Shown here in pieces: positions 18,528-28,050 of a stretch of 64,000 nucleotides of DNA. The DNA is from JAJCYL01 sp963664285. GTDB taxonomy: Bacteria > Bacteroidota > Bacteroidia > Cytophagales > Cyclobacteriaceae. The notes under the pieces were generated by a model that saw only the letters and a list, made by a program, of their open reading frames with translations, searched no databases and was not told where the DNA came from. The position numbers were made by a program, and so were the translations under genes. Each line of letters begins with the position of its first letter. Positions within the stretch are counted from its first letter, which is position 1. The stretch lies in assembly GCA_963664285.2 (NCBI GenBank), contig CAXXNX010000055.1, positions 15,607 to 79,606 of the forward strand. Direction: 5' to 3'.

Positions 18528-19187
18528 TCAAATGAAACCAAATTGTTTATACAACGATTCAATTCTATTTTGATCGAGTTCGCCGTATTCCAATAATTCA
18601 TCGGCTACAATTATCACCTTCTTAAATTGTAACATCAGATCACTCTCCGCCTGTTTAATATACTCTTCAATTTTACAATCGTAGCACTCCAATCTACATT
18701 CGTCAAAATTCTCTTCTTCTCCATCCAATAGAGCTATAAACCGAGCCGCCTGTATAACCTCCACATTGGAAGCATTCTCTTCAATAAGACTCTTATATTC
18801 TTTTGGCCGAAACTGGCCTTCTTGGTGCTGAAGAGCTAATAGACATTCAGCGGCAAGACCCGCCAAAGAACATTTGATCTGACATTCTATTTTGGGAATG
18901 CGACGACCTCTAAGTACCCTTGCCAATTCGTGTATTTCGGGCGCCCCGAAGGCCCGAATCTGAAGTTGCCGTTTGGCCAACTCAAATGTAATTATTGGCA
19001 TTGCCATCACAAATCCAAAGCTCACGGAATCACTTGGTACAATTGAACATAGCCTTACATCAGGTGTTTCATCCAATTGTTGATGATACAATCCATAAGC
19101 AATCAGGTGCCCGGCTTCATGGTAGGCAATTTGTTGTCTTCTCACTGGATTCGACTTGATGTGCTCATTAAATTTTCTTTTGTTCAT
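18528..19187 (-). CDS. Stand-alone M41-like (HEAGH) zinc metalloprotease-type protein
   Basis: 219 residues with RRQQIAYHEAGHLIAYGLYH near residue 16-35. HEAGH is the zinc-binding signature of FtsH/M41 peptidases, and CSLAGLAAECLL resembles the downstream helix that brings the third ligand region. No AAA+ ATPase or membrane segment is present, unlike FtsH (about 650 residues). Such short M41-like proteins occur in mobile regions; the substrate is unknown. It lies downstream of a terminator and the split TOPRIM gene, with a terminase-like gene after it. The reading frame is intact. Confidence 0.72.
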   Translation of the reverse strand: MNKRKFNEHIKSNPVRRQQIAYHEAGHLIAYGLYHQQLDETPDVRLCSIVPSDSVSFGFVMAMPIITFELAKRQLQIRAFGAPEIHELARVLRGRRIPKIECQIKCSLAGLAAECLLALQHQEGQFRPKEYKSLIEENASNVEVIQAARFIALLDGEEENFDECRLECYDCKIEEYIKQAESDLMLQFKKVIIVADELLEYGELDQNRIESLYKQFGFI

Positions 19188-19306
19188 GTCTTAAAATTTT
19201 GTTCTTATAAATATTTCCGTTATCTAAACCAGTCTACATTCGCCCTCACATAAAATTGACTGTAGCTGCTGGTTCTTGCACCCGTGGCAAAGGCTGTTTG
19301 AAGGTA

Positions 19307-19334
19307 AAAAGCCCACTCTTAGAACGAGTTGGGT
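19307..19334 (-). terminator. Rho-independent terminator after the TOPRIM gene
   Basis: On the minus strand CCCAACTC pairs with GAGTGGG around GTTCTAA and is followed by C and five T. It lies 14 bases beyond the TOPRIM stop codon at 19348 and insulates the HEAGH gene. Confidence 0.7.
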
Positions 19335-19347
19335 ATGCCCCAGAGAA

Positions 19348-20380
19348 TTACGCACCTTTTAGCGCTTCCAATATTCGCTCTCGTTTTGCCTGCAAAGTTT
19401 GAATGTCCTTCTCTGCCTTTTCATGTTCTTGATTCCATAATTCTATATCAACTATTTTGCTGATGGAATCATCGAGTAGGCTTACAAGTTGTGCCGCAGG
19501 AATTGCCTCAAGTTCGTAGCCTCGTTCACCATAAAGTTCAACGAACTTCTTATAATTCGGATTCGTTTTTTTAAGCGGTTGATAGTCATGAGGGATCTCT
19601 AATTCTTCAATTTGTTCAGGTTTCAATGCCACCCTAGTAAAAGTAGGTTTAGGCATGTTCGGAAACATAGGTTTAAACTCTTTCATAAGACTTGAAATTG
19701 TAGTATCCTGGGATACGAATACCCGCCGGATCCAGATCTGTAAGAACTAAAAAATAGATTGAATCCTTTTCACCATTTTGCTGCCAATCTTTCAGCATTA
19801 GATATCGACTCGCTGAACTGGACTGACCTTTAATGAACGCAAACGGAATGCCCCAATCCCCTGCAACCTTTCTAATCTGGGGGCCAAGTGTTGCTTTTTC
19901 GCAGATGATTGCGATGTGTACTGGTTGACTTTGAAGGAGATCACGCTCGAAATTGTTAAAAAGATGTGGTAATACACTATCCAGATAAATGTTTACTGAC
20001 TGCCAACCACGGTTGTTTTCGTAAATACGCTGCTCATCAGTTATCCAACTAAAAGGTATCTGCTGTCGAAATCTCAAGTTTGTAAGAACACGTAGTAACT
20101 TCTTGTAACTGGAGTTGTCATTGCTGTATTTACTACCGTTTTTGTAGCATACAGGTCGGGTGTTCAATAGCTCATAATGAATCCTTCTTGCTGTAATTGG
20201 AAGATATTGGTGATTCTCATTCAAAATTTCAATTATTCCATTTTCCAATTGAAGTTCACAATCATAAATTGTCCGGCTGCCAGTTGAAATTGAAGTACAC
20301 AATTCAAGCCGATCCGAAGAAAATTCTAACTCATCTTCTGATTGCTGTTTTCTACTTCTCCATTCCTTTAAGTCTAACAT
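19348..20380 (-). pseudogene. TOPRIM-domain protein (topoisomerase VI A-like), split by a frameshift
   Basis: The first frame (20380 to 19673) has a winged-helix-like region (LPITARRIHYELLNTRP, NDNSSYKKLLRVLTNLRF, PFSWITDEQR) and a TOPRIM core: Glu in AIICEKATLG and the DxD motif VLTDLDPAGIRIP. It then runs out of frame. The second frame (19686 to 19348) supplies the usual continuation (FTRVALKPEQIEELEIPHDY, YGERGYELEAIPAAQLVSLL) and a C-terminal coiled coil. Joined, this is about 350 residues. Proteins of this form are common in mobile regions; a DNA-cleaving or topoisomerase-like role is inferred from the fold only. Confidence 0.65.
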
Positions 20381-20486
20381 CTTGTTAGAGGCTTTCAGCT
20401 CATTGCCTTGGCCGTAGTCAATGGATCTAGATTAACTTGGCCAAATAAAATTTCCGTTACATTATTGTAAAACTGAAAATATCGCA

Positions 20487-22793
20487 ATGAGATTTCTAAC
20501 AATATGTCTGTCTATTGGACTTGGTTTAATTTCACAAAGTTGTAAATCTACCATGAATGCTGATCATACAATTTCATCGTCATTTCCTGCTCATCGGCAA
20601 ACTTTGGTGACAGGCGTCCATGCCTATAGTCAAAAACAACTTGAACCAGGAGATGAATTGCAATTAAGGGTAAGCAGCACAGTCCCTTATGAACTTACAA
20701 TAGTAAGATTGGGCAGCGATCCTGACAACATGGATAAAGACATAACACTGTTTAGTACAAGTTCAGAGGCTATTCCTCAAGCTATTTATCCAGGTTCATA
20801 TATTCATATTAGTAAAGGATTAACCAATGTTAAGGCTTTAACTCTTGAGTGTTGGGTGAGAGCATTTGATATATGGTCAAGACAAGGTTTAATCACACAA
20901 ATTGAAAAAAAAGACGAGTTGAGCTATGGAATCTATTTAAATGAAGGTAAGATAGAACTTAAAATAGGTAATCATATTCTTCAAACTCAGCCAGGTTATT
21001 TATTTGAAAAAAAATGGCATCATGTGGTGGCTACCTGGGACGGTTCAACATCGAAAATCCAAATTGATGGATTTCTTGTCGCCGATTCTTTGTATTCAAA
21101 ACCACTTTTAGAATTATCTGGTACTTTGAAGTTGGCAGCATCCTCCCTCAAGGGGAAGACGGATCTTTTTTATGAAGGGGACTTGGCAAATTGTTTGATA
21201 TACAATCGTGCCTTAAGTAAGAATGAAGTAATAACTCATAAAAATTCAATGGCTTTATCTAACCCTGCTCAGTCTGGTCTTATGGCTCATTGGCAGTTTT
21301 CTGAAGAAACAGGGTCCTTGGTCTCTGACAGGAGTAAGCATAAAAGGAATGGACAGATTATTAATCACGCAACATGGATGATTGGAGGTCCTTCCTTTAA
21401 TGATAAACGTGGGCCTCGTTTAAACCCGGATTACCAGCCTTTTAAAGATCCTACCCGCGGGCACTCCCTCAGGTTTGCTAGTGATGATCTTTATGACTGT
21501 CGCTGGAAGATTATTCATAAATACCAAATTCCCAATGACGCCAGGCAAGGATTTTATGTTGCTAGATTTAAATTTAATATTGATGGAGAATTAAAGTATT
21601 ATAACAACACCTTTGTTGTCCGTCGTTCTGCAAAAAAAACTCCTGCTCCTATTTTAGTTTTAGCCTCTACTAACACCTGGATTGCCTACAATAGTTACCC
21701 ATTTGCAGCAAACGTAAAGGCGGGCCTAACCAATTGGCGTACAGGTGCCGTGAGAAAGCTTTCCAAATCCGAATACCCCGGGTTTTCCCAATACCAGGAA
21801 CACCGGGCTGGTCAGCCAACTTTTCAATTGGGTCTGAAGATGCCATGGCCAAATGCCGGGCCATATAAGACATACTACGGGGAAAGCAATATCTTTAGTC
21901 AGTGGACTCGTGGAGAACGCTTTCTTCATCTGTGGCTTGAGGATAACAATTATTCTTATGACCTTCTAACAGATATGGATATTGATAAGAATCCAGAATT
22001 ATTGAAGGATTACAAGACTGTATTCTTGCTTTCACATAGTGAATATTGGACCGAGAAAGCTTACTTGGGTATTCAAGATTACCTTTCTGAAGGTGGCACC
22101 ATTACTGCTTTAACTGGAAATACTATGTTTTGGCGCGTTAGTTTTGATGAAGACTACAAAATTATGGAATGTCGCAAATTTCCGGGCGCTATGGCGGCTA
22201 GTGAGTCAACACAAGTTGGGCATGTTTTTCACAGTGAGGATGGAAAGCGCGGATCGCTCATGCGCTACTGCGGGATGCCGGCTTGGAAGTTAATAGGTCT
22301 GGAAACTTTAGGTTGGAAATCTCAAAGTAAAGATTTTCAAAGTTACACAGTGGTTGAACCCGATCATTTTTTATTTAACATGCCCAATAAAATTGATGTG
22401 AAAAAGGGAGACCTCATGGGTCAACCTAATCTTGAAAAACAGTTTCTAGGGGCTGTTGGTCATGAATATGATGTCCGCCTGCCTGTCCTTCAAAGTATTC
22501 CACCACTTGACCATACTATTCCTCAGTTTTCAAATCTCAAAGAACCAAAAGGAATTGTTTCGTTGGCAAGATGTTACAATAAAAATAGAAAAGCGATAGA
22601 CTACATAGCTAATAATGGACCTATACAAGAAAACCCGACAGGAATAATTTCTGAAATTATTTATTGGAAAAGAGAAGATGGTGGCCAGGTATTTAATATC
22701 GGTTCTGTTGCTGCACCTTGGGCAGTCTATAAAGATGAGAAAATGAGTTTACTGCTTAAGAATGCGCTTCATCATTTTGGTATCAATAAATAA
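20487..22793 (+). CDS. N,N-dimethylformamidase beta-like lipoprotein with LamG domain
   Basis: 768 residues: lipoprotein leader (LGLISQSCKS, lipobox Cys19), a concanavalin/LamG-type domain at about 100-290 (LTLECWVRAFDIWSRQGLIT, KKWHHVVATWDGS, SGLMAHWQFSEETGS) and a C-terminal N,N-dimethylformamidase beta subunit-like domain at about 310-760 (STNTWIAYNSYPFAANVK, HLWLEDNNYSYDLLTD, LLSHSEYWTEKAYLGIQDYL). The family is broader than true dimethylformamidases, and the LamG module suggests a carbohydrate-related substrate. It is intact, monocistronic and probably displayed on the cell surface. Confidence 0.85.
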   Translation: MRFLTICLSIGLGLISQSCKSTMNADHTISSSFPAHRQTLVTGVHAYSQKQLEPGDELQLRVSSTVPYELTIVRLGSDPDNMDKDITLFSTSSEAIPQAIYPGSYIHISKGLTNVKALTLECWVRAFDIWSRQGLITQIEKKDELSYGIYLNEGKIELKIGNHILQTQPGYLFEKKWHHVVATWDGSTSKIQIDGFLVADSLYSKPLLELSGTLKLAASSLKGKTDLFYEGDLANCLIYNRALSKNEVITHKNSMALSNPAQSGLMAHWQFSEETGSLVSDRSKHKRNGQIINHATWMIGGPSFNDKRGPRLNPDYQPFKDPTRGHSLRFASDDLYDCRWKIIHKYQIPNDARQGFYVARFKFNIDGELKYYNNTFVVRRSAKKTPAPILVLASTNTWIAYNSYPFAANVKAGLTNWRTGAVRKLSKSEYPGFSQYQEHRAGQPTFQLGLKMPWPNAGPYKTYYGESNIFSQWTRGERFLHLWLEDNNYSYDLLTDMDIDKNPELLKDYKTVFLLSHSEYWTEKAYLGIQDYLSEGGTITALTGNTMFWRVSFDEDYKIMECRKFPGAMAASESTQVGHVFHSEDGKRGSLMRYCGMPAWKLIGLETLGWKSQSKDFQSYTVVEPDHFLFNMPNKIDVKKGDLMGQPNLEKQFLGAVGHEYDVRLPVLQSIPPLDHTIPQFSNLKEPKGIVSLARCYNKNRKAIDYIANNGPIQENPTGIISEIIYWKREDGGQVFNIGSVAAPWAVYKDEKMSLLLKNALHHFGINK

Positions 22794-22852
22794 TTAAAAT
22801 AAACTTGAATTGGTCTTAGTGGACAAGTGGATCATCGAGTCACCCTTCTTAA

Positions 22853-24473
22853 CCCGCATTATTCATAGGCCACCAATTTTGGGATTAATAATGGGTTGCT
22901 AACTATTTTTGATTGGAGTGTATGTATTAATTTGAAGATCAACCAGGTTTCTGGATTTCAAAGGACATTAGAGCGTTTTTTTGTTAGAATTTTTCAATTT
23001 TCAGTCAAAGCTCTATTGTGTTCTTATGGAAGAACATTTTTTTGATTAAACTAAACTGTTTAACTGATCGGTCAGTTCACCGTAAGCAAATCGCCCAGCA
23101 GGTATTGATATCTAAAGGCTCTTGAGAATTGTATTGTCAATGATCTTTTCCTTTCTTTCAGGCACGCCCCAACCTTCATCAGGTAAAGCCGGATATTGTC
23201 CACTTGCCATCGTTTAGCAAAGTGGTGTTTTGTTTTGGCAATTAATAATTTAATCTGCCGGAACATTTCATAACAGAGGGTAGCGATGATTAAACGCATG
23301 AAATTGGCCCAGTAGCGATGACAGGAAAGCCGGTCGGAATAAGTCATGTTTTTGAGTTCCTTTATTCGATTTTCACTGGCATCACCTCGCTTGACATAAA
23401 AATCAAAGTAAATCTGTTGAGCGGTCATCGCTTCAAAGTTGCTCACAAAGTAACGGACATTCATTCCTTTTCCGGTAGACTCCACTTTGGCGTACAGCTT
23501 TTCAGAACGATCCCAGCTTTTGGCCTGGTAAGTAAACGGGCCAACAAACTCTTGATGTTTGATGATTTTTGAAGCATATTCCTTTTTTACTTCAATGATA
23601 GTCTGTTTGGTAAAAGTCTTTAAAACTTCATTACTACTAATACCTAAACAAAATTGAAGGTCAAACTGCTTAGCTATCCGATAAAAAGATGCTCCTGAAA
23701 AGCCACTATCCGCTCGAATAAGGATCTTTACTGAGGGCAGTTTTTTTCTGATTTTAATGACAATCCTTTTCAATAAGGCCACAAACCATTTGTTGGAGTG
23801 ACAATTGCCCGGACGTAGTACTGGTAAAATGACCTGACCGGTGTTCCCGTCCTTAAAGAACAACTCATGGTACATAGTCTGTCCATAATAGCCATTATAC
23901 AAACTGAGTTGTTGGGATCCATGAGTAGGGTCATCGGTACCATCTACATCAATGATGATTTGACCAGTCTTCTCTTTCAACTCCTCTACATAACGGTCTA
24001 CAAACCATTGACTCATCTGGTAGATCAGACTCCGATCGGCCTTGTTTTCAAATCGACTTAAAGTAGGCTGGGAACATAATCCGCTATCTAGTACTTTACG
24101 GATCACCGGATCCTCTCGGAGTTTTTGTTCGTCATTGCAATCCTGATAGCCCTGCATCATTAAAAACACCCGTTGGCGAAGCATTTCTTCATAAGTGTAT
24201 TCGATAAAAAAGGGGTTTCGATAGTCAGGAATCAGTGCGGCGAAGCTTTTTAATAGACCAGTCTTTCTCTCTACTTTTTCACTTAACAATATCGCTCCGT
24301 CTGAGCTAATCGCTGATGCTGAAAAATCAAATTTAAAAGCTTGTTTTCCTCGATAAAATACGGTATCTTTTTCCTTATATTCAGGCATAAATTAATTGCT
24401 TATTTTGTTGTCTAACTATCTCAATATAAGCAATTTATGCCTGTTTTTTATTGTCTACTATGAATTTTTCGGG
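22853..24473 (-). mobile_element. IS1380-family element, copy 2 (complete)
   Basis: The ends CCCGCATTATTCATAG and CCCGAAAAATTCATAG (inverted) are flanked by TTAA on both sides (22849-22852 and 24474-24477). Length is 1621 bp. The TTAA flank equals the target duplication proved by the copy inside tnpB at 41880. It carries one intact transposase gene and is the presumed source of the other copies. Confidence 0.92.
23072..24388 (-). CDS. IS1380 transposase, intact
   Basis: 438 residues, a DDE transposase of the IS4/IS1380 superfamily. Visible motifs are IIIDVDGTDDPTHGSQQ (first catalytic Asp), LIRADSGFSGASFYRIAKQF (second Asp) and DFYVKRGDASENRIKELKN with the Y-(2)-R-(3)-E-(6)-K type signature region. 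It is full length and uninterrupted, unlike copies at 1-111 and 42099-43414. Confidence 0.93.
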   Translation of the reverse strand: MPEYKEKDTVFYRGKQAFKFDFSASAISSDGAILLSEKVERKTGLLKSFAALIPDYRNPFFIEYTYEEMLRQRVFLMMQGYQDCNDEQKLREDPVIRKVLDSGLCSQPTLSRFENKADRSLIYQMSQWFVDRYVEELKEKTGQIIIDVDGTDDPTHGSQQLSLYNGYYGQTMYHELFFKDGNTGQVILPVLRPGNCHSNKWFVALLKRIVIKIRKKLPSVKILIRADSGFSGASFYRIAKQFDLQFCLGISSNEVLKTFTKQTIIEVKKEYASKIIKHQEFVGPFTYQAKSWDRSEKLYAKVESTGKGMNVRYFVSNFEAMTAQQIYFDFYVKRGDASENRIKELKNMTYSDRLSCHRYWANFMRLIIATLCYEMFRQIKLLIAKTKHHFAKRWQVDNIRLYLMKVGACLKERKRSLTIQFSRAFRYQYLLGDLLTVN

Positions 24474-24477
24474 TTAA

Positions 24478-24610
24478 GATTGATCATGATCTTGATGTTG
24501 TTCCTTCCTCTGTAGTACGAAATCTACAAATATGGATTCGGCTTTAAAAGCAATGGTTTTCTTCTTTACCTTCATTTCAACGCCATCCCACTTGACCTGG
24601 AGCAAAGGAA
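24478..24610 (-). pseudogene. Short coding remnant beside the IS1380 copy
   Basis: The minus strand is open for LQVKWDGVEMKVKKKTIAFK ... ESIFVDFVLQRKEQHQDHDQ up to the IS end. It may be part of a gene cut by the IS or by deletion. No continuation is found on the other side of the element and I do not recognise it. Confidence 0.3.
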
Positions 24611-24857
24611 TTTAGGCGGGCAGGCATCTTACACAGGTTCGTTGTAGGTGCCAGTAGAATCTATGTAAGACAGAAAACTCACAAACTACCGGCAAACCGA
24701 CTAGTGTTCCGCACAGCATACCGAAACCCTATCTTAATTTTGCAAATCGCTTCAAAACGCCTTGAACAGGTTTTTCTCTTGAAACTTTAAAATTCACTCC
24801 AAGGGAATGGAGGTAAAGGGGATATGGTTATGCTGTCTAATTCAAAACATTATAATT

Positions 24858-25352
24858 CTAAATATCTAAAAAGAGCATCAATACATGTTTCCCATCGGGC
24901 ATAATTTTACCATTTTTTACCACTTCAATAATCTCATCTATCTGCAGAAAAGAATAAGATTCCACCCCTCCATCGATAAGCATTATTTCACCATCATATT
25001 TTATCCAAAATGCTCTTCCCCAAACTTTATAGGTGCCTTCTTCGAAATGAAAGTCAAAAAGGGAGTTGGGAATAACGTTGGTTATTCCCAACTCTTCATA
25101 AAGCTCTCTGATTACATTTTGCTCGTATGTTTCACTTTCCCTTACAACTCCTCCTGTTGTTGGATCTAGGTATCCCGGATAGACATCTTTGTAATTTGAT
25201 CGTTTTTGTACTAATATCTCCTCCTTGGAATTGGTTATGATTACGTAAGTTGCCCTATGAGCTAGGCCTTGTTTCCTCATAACCGATCTAGGAACTACGT
25301 CAATTTCGTTGTTCTCATTGTCAACGATAATTACTCTTTCTTCTACTTTCAT
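24858..25352 (-). CDS. Nudix hydrolase (YfcD/IDI-like)
   Basis: 164 residues with a complete Nudix box: GVVRESE, seven residues, then RELYEELGI, matching GX5EX7REUXEEXGU. The N-terminus (VDNENNEIDVVPRSVMRKQG, LAHRATYVIITNSKEEILVQ) resembles the YfcD and isopentenyl-diphosphate isomerase branch, but a nucleoside-diphosphate-linked substrate is also possible. Its ATG overlaps the stop codon of an upstream remnant (ATGA-type overlap), so it was once the second gene of an operon. Confidence 0.85.
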   Translation of the reverse strand: MKVEERVIIVDNENNEIDVVPRSVMRKQGLAHRATYVIITNSKEEILVQKRSNYKDVYPGYLDPTTGGVVRESETYEQNVIRELYEELGITNVIPNSLFDFHFEEGTYKVWGRAFWIKYDGEIMLIDGGVESYSFLQIDEIIEVVKNGKIMPDGKHVLMLFLDI

Positions 25353-25660
25353 TGCATGTTCTCGGGCCAGTATATTAAATCCAAAATTTCATCTATCGGC
25401 ACTAAGATCTGCTGATTATTTATTTCCATCAAGGAGAACCATTTTACCACTAACCCATAAATCACTGAAATAGGCAGTACTGTGACTTCACATTGTCGGT
25501 CCTTATTCCACACTGGCAACCTTATCCAATAATTCTGCTCCTACTGATAAATTTGATACTACAGATTGCCCAAATCCTTTAGTATCTCGCATAAGTCGTT
25601 TATCTTGATAAGCTTCCCCGATTTTGATGCTTGGTAAATTGACGACAATGACTCAAGTAT
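25350..25660 (-). pseudogene. Unrecognised gene remnant upstream of the Nudix gene
   Basis: Open segments on the minus strand read MRDTKGFGQSVVSNLSVGAE ... LLDKVASVE and, in another frame, VLPISVIYGLVVKWFSLMEI ... ILVPIDEILDLIYWPENMQ, the latter ending at the Nudix start. They look like two real gene pieces with indels or a junction between. I cannot assign a family. Confidence 0.35.
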
Positions 25661-25700
25661 GGCTGAATTAACGCCCAATAATAATAACAAAAGTACTGAC

Positions 25701-27605
25701 ATGAGGATTACAATATTCACCTTTTTTTTTGCAACTGTATTTAACTTCGGATGCAATAAATCCGAGGAGTTTGCAAAAGGACAATTTGCTTTTCCACAAG
25801 GTGTAGCCAGCGGCGATCCCCAACCAACTGCAATTACCCTTTGGACCAGGGTAGTTCATCAGGCCACGGATACATCTTCGATCAACCTCATGGTACAATT
25901 ATCAATATCACCTGCTTTTGAAGAAGTTATAATTTCAGAAAGATTAGTAGCAAGTCAGGAAGCAGATTTTACATTGCGTTATTATGCCGACAGCCTAAAA
26001 AGTGGGCAGCGTTACTTTTACCGGTTTATAGCCGGTAAAGATACTTCAATTGTTGGCCGTACACGTACAGCTCCAGCCCATGGGAAAGTTGCCTCGTTTA
26101 ACTTTGCAACCCTGGCATGCCAGAGCTATGAACAAGGTTTTTATGGAACCCTGGCTCGCATGATTAAAGAGGATGAAATAGCACCAGAAGAAGAGAAGAT
26201 TGACCTTGTTTTCCATTTAGGGGACTTTATTTATGAAGTAGTAGGAGATGACCCAAGAAATGACAACCACAATCCGAAATGGCTAATTGACAGAAATGGG
26301 AATGAAAGAGCCATTCAACCATTTCCCGAGGGAAAGCAATGGCCGGATACAGACCATTGGAAGTCTGGTTCCTGGAGTCCGATTACGGTTCAGGATTACC
26401 GGCACCTTTATAAAACATATCTCTCAAATAAGGTTATGATTGAAGCAAGGGCCAGGTGGCCTTTTGTTGTAACCTGGGACGACCACGAGTTTGCCGATGG
26501 CAATCATCAATCCCACTCAGACATAGCCAAAGAGCTTGGCATGTATGGAATGCAAAGTGTGAAAGTAGCTGCCAACCAGGCATGGTACGAATATATTCCT
26601 GCTGCACTCGACCATGCAACTAAATTCCCAGATTTAAAAAAGGCATCTCATGATTTTAAGCCTACTGAGGTAAGAAATACTGATTTAGGTGTTGAAATAG
26701 TTAATGGCCTGTACCAAGAACCAAATAATATTAAGGCAATCAATTCTCTTTGCATCTACAGGGCTTTACGCTGGGGTAAAGATATCCTGCTGGTTATTCC
26801 TGATACCAAAAGTTATAATAAACCGGGTTACTCAGTTTTTGGTAATGAACAAAAAAAATGGTTCAAGGCCATAATAAATAATAGTGACGTCAAATGGAAA
26901 CTCTGGGCAAATAGTGAACCCATTTTGGCGGCCAAAGTTGATTTTGATAACATTCCCGCAATTGGCAAGGAAAGAAGCCTGGTTAATAACGATAGTTGGA
27001 GGCAGACCCCGCAAGAGCGCGAGGAATTGTTGTCGTATATTGAAAATGAAAATATAACCGGAGTAGTGTCATTATCCGGAGATTACCATACACAAATGGC
27101 TTCCACCGTGCCCACACAAACTGGCAAACATGTAATGGCCGATTTTGCAGTGACTGCCATGAGCGCTTTCCCTGATTTATTATGGCTGGAAAGACGTGGG
27201 AAAAGTTATAATAATCCGCAAGCATATGAGTTGTTTGCCTATCAGGACGAGAATGGGCAATTGCTCCCCAACATTAATACAACTATTATGTACGGAGTAA
27301 AGACCGCAGCAAAACTGGCAAAAACAAGAGATTTTGAACAAGCAAAAACGTTAATGGATTTAACCATAAATCCGGGATTAAAATATTTTGACTGCCAATA
27401 TAATGGCTACATCACAGGTGGTATAAAAGAAGACCTTCTTAAGGTAGAATTTGTGAATACTGAGAATGCCAGAATCGACTATGAAGCAACAGGAGCGTCA
27501 ATTGTTTCAAAGGTTCTATTCGAGCTTCCATTATGGGATAAAGTAGATAATATTTCACTTTCTAACCCTAAAATCGAAGGCAATGTATTTCCTGGTTTTG
27601 AATAA
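25701..27605 (+). CDS. PhoD-type alkaline phosphatase/phosphodiesterase lipoprotein
   Basis: 634 residues from the Met preceding RITIFTFFF, which gives a proper lipoprotein leader (FNFGCNKS); an earlier Met at 25659 would put a polar stretch before the leader. An N-terminal Ig-like PhoD_N domain (FPQGVASGDPQPTAITLWTR) is followed by the metallophosphatase domain with FHLGDFIYE, VVTWDDHEFADGN and VVSLSGDYHTQMAS, matching the PhoD metal ligands. It probably releases phosphate from phosphodiesters or phospholipids at the cell envelope. It is intact and single-gene. Confidence 0.88.
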   Translation: MRITIFTFFFATVFNFGCNKSEEFAKGQFAFPQGVASGDPQPTAITLWTRVVHQATDTSSINLMVQLSISPAFEEVIISERLVASQEADFTLRYYADSLKSGQRYFYRFIAGKDTSIVGRTRTAPAHGKVASFNFATLACQSYEQGFYGTLARMIKEDEIAPEEEKIDLVFHLGDFIYEVVGDDPRNDNHNPKWLIDRNGNERAIQPFPEGKQWPDTDHWKSGSWSPITVQDYRHLYKTYLSNKVMIEARARWPFVVTWDDHEFADGNHQSHSDIAKELGMYGMQSVKVAANQAWYEYIPAALDHATKFPDLKKASHDFKPTEVRNTDLGVEIVNGLYQEPNNIKAINSLCIYRALRWGKDILLVIPDTKSYNKPGYSVFGNEQKKWFKAIINNSDVKWKLWANSEPILAAKVDFDNIPAIGKERSLVNNDSWRQTPQEREELLSYIENENITGVVSLSGDYHTQMASTVPTQTGKHVMADFAVTAMSAFPDLLWLERRGKSYNNPQAYELFAYQDENGQLLPNINTTIMYGVKTAAKLAKTRDFEQAKTLMDLTINPGLKYFDCQYNGYITGGIKEDLLKVEFVNTENARIDYEATGASIVSKVLFELPLWDKVDNISLSNPKIEGNVFPGFE

Positions 27606-27649
27606 CTAACGAATTAGTACAAGTCAGGATACGATTAGTTAAAAAATTT

Positions 27650-27742
27650 ATGATTCGCTTTTTCAAAATATTACTCCTCGTTTTTCTTTTGATATTTCAT
27701 CTTTCCGGCTGTCAAAAGCCGGACAACAAAAAGGAACCCTGA
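27650..27742 (+). pseudogene. Orphan lipoprotein leader
   Basis: A 30-codon ORF MIRFFKILLLVFLLIFHLSG followed by CQKPDNKKEP is a clear lipoprotein signal peptide with lipobox Cys. The frame ends exactly where the dispersed repeat (CCCTGAAGCATT) begins, so repeat-mediated rearrangement probably removed the rest of the gene. Confidence 0.55.
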
Positions 27743-27749
27743 AGCATTC

Positions 27750-28050
27750 TCAATGTTTAACTGACTCGACATGCCTGACCTCTATTATCATCTCATTGCC
27801 AACAACTCCCATAACTCGCGACATTTTAGGTCTGAAAAACTCTAGGGTTTTTAGAAACAATTCAGACTGCCTTATACCGATCCTGTTTATCCCCATCCCA
27901 TAGCTCATTCATGAACTGATTGAAGTTATCAGCATGGCCAATCTGCTGTTCAGAGATTCTTATGAATGGCACTAAGCCGTCGTGAAGGCATGAGCTAGCG
28001 GTGCTCACGATTTCCCGAATCAGCCAGGCGCGCCGGAGTATCTCCATCAT
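27750..28050 (-). pseudogene. Unrecognised gene, 3' part with one frameshift (R4)
   Basis: Upstream frame: LRRAWLIREIVSTASSCLHD ... GHADNFNQFMNELWDGDKQD and RYKAV. After one indel near 27868 it continues SELFLKTLEFFRPKMSRVMG ... EMIIEVRHVESVKH to a stop at 27750-27752. The second part is the best-preserved copy of the tail also found at 13393 and 14622. The common block ELFLKTLE(Y/F)FRPK supports the joining. Function unknown. Confidence 0.55.

Noticed and set aside
24280..24475. The 73-residue plus-strand ORF found at each IS1380 right end (119-340) as a gene
   Set aside because: It runs across the IS end into unrelated flanking DNA that differs between copies, so it is not conserved as a unit.
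11500..27800. The dispersed CAATGTTTAACTGACTCG repeat as integron attC sites
   Set aside because: GTTTAAC is a palindrome that can mimic an attC core, but no paired L/R boxes or cassette spacing were found and the repeat includes a coding tail.
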